From positions 1 to 5,489 of the forward strand of contig JAUPKT010000351.1 in NCBI GenBank assembly GCA_030837305.1: 5,489 nt of DNA, read 5' to 3'. The notes under the pieces are model-generated. The model did no database searches. It was not told the DNA's origin and saw only the letters and a program-made list of their open reading frames with translations. This DNA is from Thermodesulfobacteriota bacterium (GTDB taxonomy: Bacteria > Desulfobacterota > Desulfomonilia > Desulfomonilales > Desulfomonilaceae). Positions 1 to 5,489 of the stretch are shown here, piece by piece. The position numbers were made by a program, and so were the translations under genes. The stretch's first letter is position 1, and every line of letters begins with the position of its first letter.

Positions 1-206
1 GCTCTCAAGGCAGTACAAATGTCCAGACCATCACGTTTGGGCATCATCCAATCGAGTATTGCAAGCTTAGGAGGGTCGTCTCCCTCCAAATGACTCCATG
101 CCTGCTCTCCATCCTCGCTCACTACCACTTCATGACCCCATTTCCGCAAATGGGTTTCAAGAAGAAGTCGGGCCATCGGGTCATCGTCAGCGATGAGAAC
201 CTTCAA
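1..206 (-). CDS. Response regulator, receiver domain (partial, C-terminus beyond the window)
   Basis: This is the N-terminal 68 codons of a CheY-like receiver domain, cut by the left edge of the window. Read from a TTG start it begins MKVLIADDDPMARLLLE, with the acidic pair D7/D8 that binds Mg2+. The phosphoacceptor is D52 in ILDWMMPKRDGLD. A histidine kinase would phosphorylate that Asp. The start at 206 is chosen because it gives the usual receiver N-terminus and has AGAGGAA 9 bases upstream. A second in-frame TTG at 239 would add 11 residues (first codons L-T-A-D-I-P); the next in-frame stop is TGA at 281-279. It lies 110 bases downstream of the HD-GYP gene on the same strand, so co-transcription is likely. 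The LDWMMP style is often seen in receivers joined to a GGDEF diguanylate cyclase or another output domain, but the output part is not visible, so the function is open. Confidence 0.85.
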   Translation of the reverse strand, partial: MKVLIADDDPMARLLLETHLRKWGHEVVVSEDGEQAWSHLEGDDPPKLAILDWMMPKRDGLDICTALR

Positions 207-316
207 CGCTTTTTGTTCCTCTGGAATGTCTGCTGTCAAGAAGATATTCCCCAGAAGGTTAGGTACGTTTGCTTTCCGTCAAGGACCCTTTTGCCTGCCT
301 CGAGCCTCGGATTGCT

Positions 317-1948
317 CTAAGAACGGTCTTCATTAAGCATGTTGCTTGGGAGGGAAACCGTATCGGACCGGCCCCTGATAAGAGAGTCCTTGTTTTCCGA
401 AATCGACTGCATGAAGTCATCCCTAATTTGCTTGAACTCTTGCTCAACTCCCAAGAAGGCATCCACGATCGTGGGATCAAATTGCTTTCCCCTGCCCTGG
501 ACAATAGTTCGACGGGCATTTTCATGATCAAATGCCTCCTTGTAACGCCGTTCCGTGGTGAGAGCATCATAGACATCGGCCAGGGCGACAATTCGCGCAT
601 ATAGAGGCATGACATTTCCCATCAGTCCAAAGGGATAGCCGGTGCCATCCCAATGCTCATGGTGATAGAAGGCAACCTCTTTTCCGAGGGTGAGATAGCC
701 CTTATCTTCTCCTGCCTCTCGTGCAGCCTGCTCAAGGGCCAGGCCACCTTTTATGGTGTGTTGCTTCATGATCTCAAATTCAATATCGGTAAACTTATCC
801 GTTGTGAAGAGAATCTTGTCCGGGAGCCCCACCTTCCCGATATCGTGAAGTATGGACCCTTGCATGAGATTCTCTATGAAATCATCGGTGAGCTTTTCCG
901 TGTAGAGTCCGGAGGCCCTGAGTCTCTCGCAGATCAGCTTGCAATATGCTTGTATGCGTTTGAGATGGAGCGCGGTTTCCTCGTCTCTTGACTCGGCCAG
1001 ATTGGCCAAAGCGAAAATAAAAGCGCCTTGGAGACGTCTAATCTTGTCGTAGGACTGACGGAGATCGTCATGGAGTCGGACCTGTTCCGTGACATCCTGC
1101 CCGAGGCTCAAGATGCCGCTCATTTTGCCCGAACTATCCAGCATGGGAGACATCGTGGAGAAAACCGTCAGCTCTCGACCATCCTTGGATATTCTTTTTA
1201 TATTTTGCTGTATCGTTGTTTTCTCATTTTCAATCAATCGTTTTGCGGTTTGCAGTTCCTGTTCGCCGTTTTTCCTGTCTGGAGAAAGCTTTAGAATGTT
1301 GCTGCCCACAATTTCGTCGGCTTTGTACCCGTAAATATTCTCGGCGCCTGTGTTCCAGAATTGGATGACGCCATTGAAGTCAGTGAGGATTATGGAAACC
1401 CCTCTCGAGCTGTTCAAAATCCCTGACAAGAACTCGTTCGTGGATGCGAGTTCCCGGGTGCGTTCTTCAACCTGTCGCTCGAGAATCTTTCGATAATCGC
1501 GCTCCAAGCGTTTCAATCTGCTTAGTTCGATACCTTTATTGACTGTGTTAATTAAGCGGTCTGGTTTTATTGGTTTGAGCAGAAAATCGTAGGCGCCTCT
1601 TCTCAATGCCCCAAGGGCATTGTCCAGGTCACCGTACCCGGTGACCAGGATCACCGGCACCGTGTCATCAAGTTCTCTCAGCCTGGAAAGGACTTCCAGG
1701 CCGTCCTTATGAGGCATTCTGATATCCGTGATGACGATATCCGGTCTGTTCTGCTGAAAGAGATCAATTGCCTGTAGCCCGTCAGACGCGCATTGCACAT
1801 GATATCCACTCATGGACAAGAGTTCTTTGAGCAGTTCCAGGGAAACATTGTCATCGTCCGCGGCGAGGATCCTTCCCCTCGTCTCGCCGAGATTCGGCCC
1901 GGACTGCAAATCGTCCAGAGACGATGGCTCAGAAGGCCTTTGTTCCAA
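317..1948 (-). CDS. Response regulator with receiver, PAS and HD-GYP domains; probable c-di-GMP phosphodiesterase
   Basis: This 543-residue protein is complete. Its N-terminal receiver (about 26-140) has acidic residues D31/D32, phosphoacceptor D75 in ITDIRMP, T103 and K125. A charged helix, probably a coiled coil (about 141-170), leads to a PAS domain (about 172-290, ending GQDVTEQ). The HD-GYP domain (about 305-500) keeps its metal and catalytic signature: H328, HDIGK at 368-372, H397, HHEHWDGTGYP at 429-439, and ADVYDALT at 457-464. Enzymes with this signature hydrolyse cyclic-di-GMP to pGpG or GMP, so an active, phosphorylation-controlled phosphodiesterase in the cytoplasm is the inference. 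No membrane segment or DNA-binding domain is present. Translation starts at TTG: an in-frame TGA lies just two codons upstream (1954-1952), and a good ribosome binding site fits. The gene is first in a probable two-gene unit with the receiver protein downstream and is divergent from the radical SAM gene. The PAS ligand cannot be read from sequence. Confidence 0.95.
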   Translation of the reverse strand: MEQRPSEPSSLDDLQSGPNLGETRGRILAADDDNVSLELLKELLSMSGYHVQCASDGLQAIDLFQQNRPDIVITDIRMPHKDGLEVLSRLRELDDTVPVILVTGYGDLDNALGALRRGAYDFLLKPIKPDRLINTVNKGIELSRLKRLERDYRKILERQVEERTRELASTNEFLSGILNSSRGVSIILTDFNGVIQFWNTGAENIYGYKADEIVGSNILKLSPDRKNGEQELQTAKRLIENEKTTIQQNIKRISKDGRELTVFSTMSPMLDSSGKMSGILSLGQDVTEQVRLHDDLRQSYDKIRRLQGAFIFALANLAESRDEETALHLKRIQAYCKLICERLRASGLYTEKLTDDFIENLMQGSILHDIGKVGLPDKILFTTDKFTDIEFEIMKQHTIKGGLALEQAAREAGEDKGYLTLGKEVAFYHHEHWDGTGYPFGLMGNVMPLYARIVALADVYDALTTERRYKEAFDHENARRTIVQGRGKQFDPTIVDAFLGVEQEFKQIRDDFMQSISENKDSLIRGRSDTVSLPSNMLNEDRS

Positions 1949-1950
1949 AA

Positions 1951-1958
1951 ATCACCTG
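1951..1958 (-). promoter_or_regulatory. Ribosome binding site that fixes the TTG start of the HD-GYP gene
   Basis: The minus strand reads CAGGTGAT, then two T, then the TTG start. AGGTGAT is complementary to seven bases of the usual 16S rRNA 3' end (ATCACCT part). It uses the downstream half of the anti-Shine-Dalgarno pairing, so its short distance to the start is correct for that register. The in-frame TGA inside this element rules out any longer protein. Confidence 0.7.
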
Positions 1959-2025
1959 CTCTTCAGAATGGTGCTTTGCAAGGTAAACTATTCGGAGAAG
2001 ACTTATTTTCATTGCTTTCGGAGCG

Positions 2026-2045
2026 GCGAGGCACGATTGTCTCGC
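2026..2045. repeat. Imperfect palindrome near the predicted transcription start of the HD-GYP operon
   Basis: The arms GCGAG and CTCGC flank a centre whose CA and TG also pair, around a CGAT loop; the one remaining position is G opposite T on the plus strand (A opposite C on the minus strand). It lies just downstream of the predicted -10 hexamer of the minus-strand promoter, where it could act as an operator or as a hairpin at the 5' end of the leader. No T-run follows, so it is not a typical terminator. No regulator can be named. Confidence 0.4.
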
Positions 2046-2053
2046 GGCCTGTA

Positions 2054-2082
2054 ATTAAACCACTTCATCAGTCGACTGTCAA
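2054..2082 (-). promoter_or_regulatory. Sigma-70-type promoter for the HD-GYP regulator operon
   Basis: On the minus strand a perfect -35 hexamer TTGACA (2082-2077) is followed by a 17-base spacer and TTTAAT (2059-2054), a five-of-six match to the -10 consensus. Transcription would begin near 2047, giving an untranslated leader of about 100 bases before the TTG at 1948. This is the best promoter match in the window and points at the right gene. It was found by eye and has no experimental support here. Confidence 0.7.
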
Positions 2083-2160
2083 CGTAGGGAACTCGACAAC
2101 AGGCTTGTGATGCGATAGATTAGGCGTGAAATTCATATTCATAACATCAAGGTCGTTGTC

Positions 2161-3729
2161 GTGAATGTCCTGCTGATCAATCCGAGCACTCCACCGACGT
2201 TTTGGAGTTTCCCGGAACAGGTTCTTTTCTCCGGCCGCAAGGCACTCGTTCCGCCACTCGGTCTTCTGACGGTTGCAGCTCTGCTGCCCGACCATTGGAA
2301 CTTGCGGCTCGTCGATCTTGCCGCCCGCGAAGTAGACGAGGAGTCCTGGAACTGGGCCGAGATCGTCATGCTGTCAGGAATGATTGCCCAGAAAGAAAAC
2401 CTGATCGATCTGGTCAAGGAAGCAAAACAAAGAGGAAAGACCGTGGTCGTGGGGGGGCCTTACGTATCCTCGGTCCCGGATGAGGTGTATGCTGCCGACT
2501 GCGATTTTCTTGTCCGAGGTGAAGCCGAGGACCTCATTGGAACACTCATCCACCATTTGGAAACAGGTCATTCTAGGGAAGTAATTGAGGCTCAATCCAA
2601 ACCGGATCTCAGCGGATCCCCTACCCCTCGATTTGATCTCATAAACTTCGATGATTATTTGACTTTGTCCATTCAGACTTCGCGAGGATGCCCTTTCGAC
2701 TGTGAGTTTTGCGACATCGTGAATCTGTACGGCCGCAGGCCCCGGTGTAAGACTCCGGAGCAGGTGATGAGGGAATTGGAGCGTATCTATAAGCTTGGCT
2801 GGCGTCGGGAAGTATTCATTGCCGATGATAATTTTATCGGCAACCGGTCCCATGCAGTGGCGGTTTTGTCCCGCTTGACACCGTGGATGAAACGACACGG
2901 GGAGCCCTTCAATTTTTTCGTTCAGGCTTCAGTAAACTTGGGACAAGACCTCGAACTGATCGACATGATGACACATGCGAACTTCGCCCATGTGTTCGTG
3001 GGGGTGGAGTCGCCCGACGAGGACGTATTGGCGGCAAGTCACAAGTCTCAGAACATCAAGAATCCAATGGTTGAGTCCCTTAACAACATTGTCAAGAATG
3101 GGTTATCCGTGCTGGCCAGTTTCATCATCGGGTTTGATGGGGAAAAGAAGGGCGCAGGCAACCGCATTGCTGCCTTTGTGGAAGAAACGAATATCCCTGT
3201 GGTGATGCTCAATACGATGCAAGTGCTTCCCAATACAAAGCTTTGGAACCGCTTGAAGAGCGAGGGCCGATTGATTGAGGACTCCACGTCGGGTCTGTCC
3301 ACGGGGGCTTCGCTGAATTACGTACCGAGGAGGCCTGAGGACGAAATACTCGAGGAATATGTCCAGACGTGGGATTATTTGTACGAGCCCTCTCGGTTTC
3401 TCGCTCGAACGTATCGGTATTATTTATCCATGCGACCGACCAGGGCGGCATTAGGTATGAAAGAAACCCATGAACAGCCCGAGTCCATGCAAAAGGACCG
3501 TCGTCTTCCCGAGGCCCTTGGAGACATACTGAGATTCACCCGCCTGTGCTTGCGTCAAGGGCTCTTGTACAATTGTAGAAGACAGTATTGGCGGCAGATC
3601 TTCGGAATGCTGAAGCACAATCCCAGCCGTTTTGTTCCTTACATCATGAGATCCATTATGGGCGAAGACATGTTCAGGATCAGAAAAGCTCTGCTAAAGA
3701 ATCCTCGGACATTTCAACAAAAGTGTTAA
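2161..3729 (+). CDS. Cobalamin-binding radical SAM protein, DUF4070 / HpnP-like family
   Basis: This 522-residue protein is complete. An N-terminal Rossmann-like B12-binding domain (about 1-145) opens MNVLLINPSTPPTFWSF, with PPLGLLTVAALLP at 31-43 and VVVGGPYVSSVPDE at 95-108. The radical SAM core (about 168-345) carries the [4Fe-4S] ligands C177, C181 and C184 in SRGCPFDCEFC, followed by DIVNLYGRRPR, FIADDNFIGNR and the strand motifs FVGVESPDEDVL and ASFIIGFDGEKKG. The C-terminal part (about 350-522, rich in Arg and Tyr) fits the DUF4070 region. Class B radical SAM enzymes typically transfer a methyl group from cobalamin or catalyse related radical chemistry. The best-known relative by layout is HpnP, the hopanoid C-2 methylase, but no hopanoid gene is nearby and DUF4070 proteins are diverse, so I give no symbol and leave the substrate open. 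The start is GTG, with AAGG 8 bases upstream. It is divergent from the regulator operon and lies 183 bases before clpB. Confidence 0.93.
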   Translation: MNVLLINPSTPPTFWSFPEQVLFSGRKALVPPLGLLTVAALLPDHWNLRLVDLAAREVDEESWNWAEIVMLSGMIAQKENLIDLVKEAKQRGKTVVVGGPYVSSVPDEVYAADCDFLVRGEAEDLIGTLIHHLETGHSREVIEAQSKPDLSGSPTPRFDLINFDDYLTLSIQTSRGCPFDCEFCDIVNLYGRRPRCKTPEQVMRELERIYKLGWRREVFIADDNFIGNRSHAVAVLSRLTPWMKRHGEPFNFFVQASVNLGQDLELIDMMTHANFAHVFVGVESPDEDVLAASHKSQNIKNPMVESLNNIVKNGLSVLASFIIGFDGEKKGAGNRIAAFVEETNIPVVMLNTMQVLPNTKLWNRLKSEGRLIEDSTSGLSTGASLNYVPRRPEDEILEEYVQTWDYLYEPSRFLARTYRYYLSMRPTRAALGMKETHEQPESMQKDRRLPEALGDILRFTRLCLRQGLLYNCRRQYWRQIFGMLKHNPSRFVPYIMRSIMGEDMFRIRKALLKNPRTFQQKC

Positions 3730-3805
3730 TTAAGTTGGAAGAGATCATTCTCCGCCGGAGCATCGATTTGATCGAGATCCTAAGCTTCTCCTAAAGCAGT
3801 GCCGG

Positions 3806-3811
3806 TTGACA
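3806..3811 (+). promoter_or_regulatory. Possible -35 element of the clpB promoter
   Basis: A perfect TTGACA lies 102 bases before the clpB start. At 16-18 bases downstream there is no good -10 hexamer (TTACCT, TACCTG or ACCTGT). The same bases only loosely fit a heat-shock sigma-32 site (a TTGA core with a CC-containing -10). Treat it as a candidate only. No CIRCE inverted repeat (TTAGCACTC-type) is present in the leader. Confidence 0.3.
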
Positions 3812-3851
3812 GATTGCCGTCCGTGATTTACCTGTAGGGTAAACTTTAACG

Positions 3852-3883
3852 TTCTCGAAAGTAATCACGAATTTCTCATGAAA
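3852..3883. repeat. Two TTCTC/GAAA half-palindromes 21 bp apart in the clpB leader
   Basis: TTCTC-GAAA occurs at 3852-3860 and again as TTCTC-AT-GAAA at 3873-3883. The two start-to-start positions differ by 21 bp, about two helical turns. The pair sits between the candidate -35 and the clpB ribosome binding site. It could be a regulator site, but short A/T-biased motifs recur by chance. Confidence 0.3.
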
Positions 3884-3897
3884 CGTCCCTGTTTATC

Positions 3898-3905
3898 GGG
3901 AGGAG
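3898..3905 (+). promoter_or_regulatory. Strong ribosome binding site of clpB
   Basis: GGGAGGAG lies 7 bases before the ATG at 3913. It is the strongest Shine-Dalgarno match among the four genes here, consistent with high expression of ClpB, and it confirms the start. Confidence 0.85.
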
Positions 3906-3912
3906 TTGAACA

Positions 3913-5489
3913 ATGCGTGCGGACAAATTCACCCTAAAATCTCAGGAAGCCCTTGACCAGGCTCAGAATATAGCAGCGAGCAGGGGAAACCCTCAGGTAG
4001 AGACGGAACATCTCCTTTTGGCGCTTCTGTCGGACGAATCAGGTCTCTGTATTGACATTCTCAAGAAACTTGGCGCCGATGTGGACCAGATCCGCAGCGA
4101 AGTACTGCAAGCTGTGGAGAAATTTCCTCGCCAGAGTGGCACCTCTGCCGACAGATATTACTCAAATGACTTGCGGCAGGTCCTCGAGACAGCATTCAGA
4201 GAAATGGAGCAACTCAAAGATGAATACGTCTCTGTGGAGCACCTTCTCATCTCTCTGGCCGAGGCGACCGGTACCGCTTCGTCGAGAATTCTCTCCGCAA
4301 AAGGCGCGACCAAAGACCGTATTTACATGGCTCTGTCGGAAATCAGAGGGACCCAACGGGTCACGGATCAATCTCCTGAGGAAAAGTACCAGGCCTTGAA
4401 ACGTTTTACCCGGGATCTCACGGAACTGGCTCAGAAAGGAAAGCTGGACCCGGTCATTGGAAGAGACGACGAAATCCGACGCATTATTCAGGTGCTGTCC
4501 CGAAGAACGAAGAATAATCCTGTTCTGATCGGCGACCCCGGAGTCGGCAAGACCGCCATTGTTGAAGGTCTCGCGGGCAGGATTGTGTCGGGAGACATAC
4601 CCGAGACATTGAAGGGGAAGAGGGTGTTGGCCCTTGATATTGGTCAGCTCATAGCTGGAGCAAAATATCGAGGAGAGTTTGAGGATCGCCTTAAGGCCGT
4701 CCTGAAAGAGATCTCATCTGCTGCCGGGGAAATCATTCTCTTCATTGATGAGATGCACACCCTTGTCGGAGCGGGCGCTGCCGAGGGCGCCGTGGATGCT
4801 TCAAATATGCTGAAGCCGCAACTGGCCCGCGGTGAACTAAGGGCGGTCGGCGCCACCACGATCAACGAATATCGCAAGTATATTGAAAAGGACGCCGCCC
4901 TGGAGAGGCGTTTCCAGCCTATCTATGTGGCTGAGCCGTCAGTGGAGGACTCCATATCAATACTACGGGGATTGAAGGAGCGCTACGAGCTACATCACGG
5001 CGTGCGTATCCAAGATGCCGCCATTATAGCCGCAGTAACTCTTTCACACCGTTACATAACCGACCGATTCCTACCGGACAAAGCTATAGACTTGATTGAT
5101 GAAGCTTCTTCGCGCCTTCGCATAGAAATAGACTCAATGCCTACTGTAATAGATGAAATTGAACGGCGCGTGATACAGCTTCAAATTGAGGAACAGGCAC
5201 TGACAAAGGAATCAGATGACGCCAGTCGCGAGAGACTCCAAAAGGTAAAAATTGAAATTGCCAGGCTTCAGGCGGAATCCGAAGTTCTCAAATCCAAGTG
5301 GCGGAAAGAAAAAGAAGTGATTACCGCCATCAGGGAGCTGAAGGAAAAACTGGAACGTGCAAGGACCGAGGCGGTTAAAGCCGAACGCGAGGGAGATCTT
5401 AGTAGAGCAGCCGAACTCAAATACGGCCTGCTCATAGCGTTGGAGAAAGACATCCGGGAAAAGAACGCTGAGTTGGCCCAAATTCAGCA
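3913..5489 (+). CDS. clpB: ATP-dependent chaperone ClpB (partial, N-terminal 525 residues)
   Basis: ClpB is the cytoplasmic Hsp100 disaggregase, a hexameric AAA+ ring that threads aggregated proteins through its pore together with DnaK/DnaJ/GrpE. The visible part has the Clp-N double repeat (about 1-145, opening [18 protein letters not shown]) and the first ATPase domain. That domain carries Walker A GDPGVGKT at 207-214 (K213), pore-loop Y252 in GAKYRGEFE, Walker B FIDEMH at 277-282 (E280) and arginine fingers R332/R333 in ALERRF. The start of the coiled-coil middle domain follows (about 410 onward, with [15 protein letters not shown]). This middle domain separates ClpB from ClpA and, by its length, from ClpC. 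The frame is open to the window edge, so the second ATPase domain is missing only because of the cut; ClpB is usually about 860 residues. Small oddities are Asp for the usual Glu in Walker A, Met for Leu in DELH, and a local run of ATA codons at 4954-5175. Confidence 0.97.
   Translation, partial: MRADKFTLKSQEALDQAQNIAASRGNPQVETEHLLLALLSDESGLCIDILKKLGADVDQIRSEVLQAVEKFPRQSGTSADRYYSNDLRQVLETAFREMEQLKDEYVSVEHLLISLAEATGTASSRILSAKGATKDRIYMALSEIRGTQRVTDQSPEEKYQALKRFTRDLTELAQKGKLDPVIGRDDEIRRIIQVLSRRTKNNPVLIGDPGVGKTAIVEGLAGRIVSGDIPETLKGKRVLALDIGQLIAGAKYRGEFEDRLKAVLKEISSAAGEIILFIDEMHTLVGAGAAEGAVDASNMLKPQLARGELRAVGATTINEYRKYIEKDAALERRFQPIYVAEPSVEDSISILRGLKERYELHHGVRIQDAAIIAAVTLSHRYITDRFLPDKAIDLIDEASSRLRIEIDSMPTVIDEIERRVIQLQIEEQALTKESDDASRERLQKVKIEIARLQAESEVLKSKWRKEKEVITAIRELKEKLERARTEAVKAEREGDLSRAAELKYGLLIALEKDIREKNAELAQIQ

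Noticed and set aside
259..615. Open frames antisense to or out of frame with the four genes, such as those at 259-615, 653-991, 2374-2898 and 5212-5481
   Set aside because: They overlap well-supported genes, show no recognisable domain, lack convincing ribosome binding sites and have atypical composition; they are shadow frames.
1949..2047. c-di-GMP (GEMM) riboswitch in the leader of the HD-GYP gene
   Set aside because: The leader was examined because it precedes a c-di-GMP gene. Only a short GCAAAGC (1979-1973, minus strand) resembles the motif; the rest of the conserved core and paired stems is absent.
2100..2160. Promoter for the radical SAM gene
   Set aside because: TTGTGA at 2105 and A/T-rich hexamers such as CATATT and CATAAC are present, but no pair has acceptable spacing and match. 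The direct repeat ATTCAT-ATTCAT at 2131-2142 is too short to interpret.
3730..3800. Rho-independent terminator after the radical SAM gene
   Set aside because: CTCCGCCGGAG and nearby GATC/ATCGAT repeats can form only small hairpins, and none is followed by a T-run.
3913..5489. ClpA or ClpC instead of ClpB
   Set aside because: The N-terminal domain, the ALERRF and YELHHGV region and the long coiled-coil middle domain with the QALTKESD motif match ClpB; ClpA lacks this middle domain and in ClpC it is about half as long.

Overview
The window reads as a stretch of chromosome from a mesophilic Gram-negative bacterium of roughly 50% GC. The likeliest group is Desulfobacterota (the former Deltaproteobacteria). 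That guess rests on protein style only: a receiver-PAS-HD-GYP regulator, a DUF4070-type radical SAM protein and a full-length ClpB. No rRNA or other phylogenetic marker is present. I see no mobile element, tRNA, CRISPR array or phage gene.

Layout: two regulators lie on the minus strand at the left. The first in transcription order is a complete receiver-PAS-HD-GYP protein (1948 to 317), a probable cyclic-di-GMP phosphodiesterase. It is followed by a second receiver-domain protein (206 to 1) that runs off the window edge. A strong sigma-70-type promoter (TTGACA, 17 bp, TTTAAT) lies about 100 bases upstream of the pair, inside a 212-base divergent intergenic region. On the other side of that region a plus-strand gene (2161-3729) encodes a cobalamin-binding radical SAM enzyme of the DUF4070 / HpnP-like type. 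After a 183-base gap comes clpB (3913 onward), the Hsp100 disaggregase, cut by the right edge at the end of its middle domain.

How the genes fit together: the two minus-strand genes probably form one two-component and c-di-GMP signalling operon. The radical SAM gene is divergent from it, and clpB is an independent housekeeping and heat-stress gene with its own leader and strong ribosome binding site. Nothing in the sequence ties the radical SAM enzyme to either neighbour.

All four genes look intact where visible, and I did not find a new multi-gene system. The points most worth a second look are the unassigned radical SAM enzyme, the likely c-di-GMP gene pair, a sharp local cluster of ATA isoleucine codons inside clpB, and a pair of TTCTC/GAAA elements 21 bp apart upstream of clpB.
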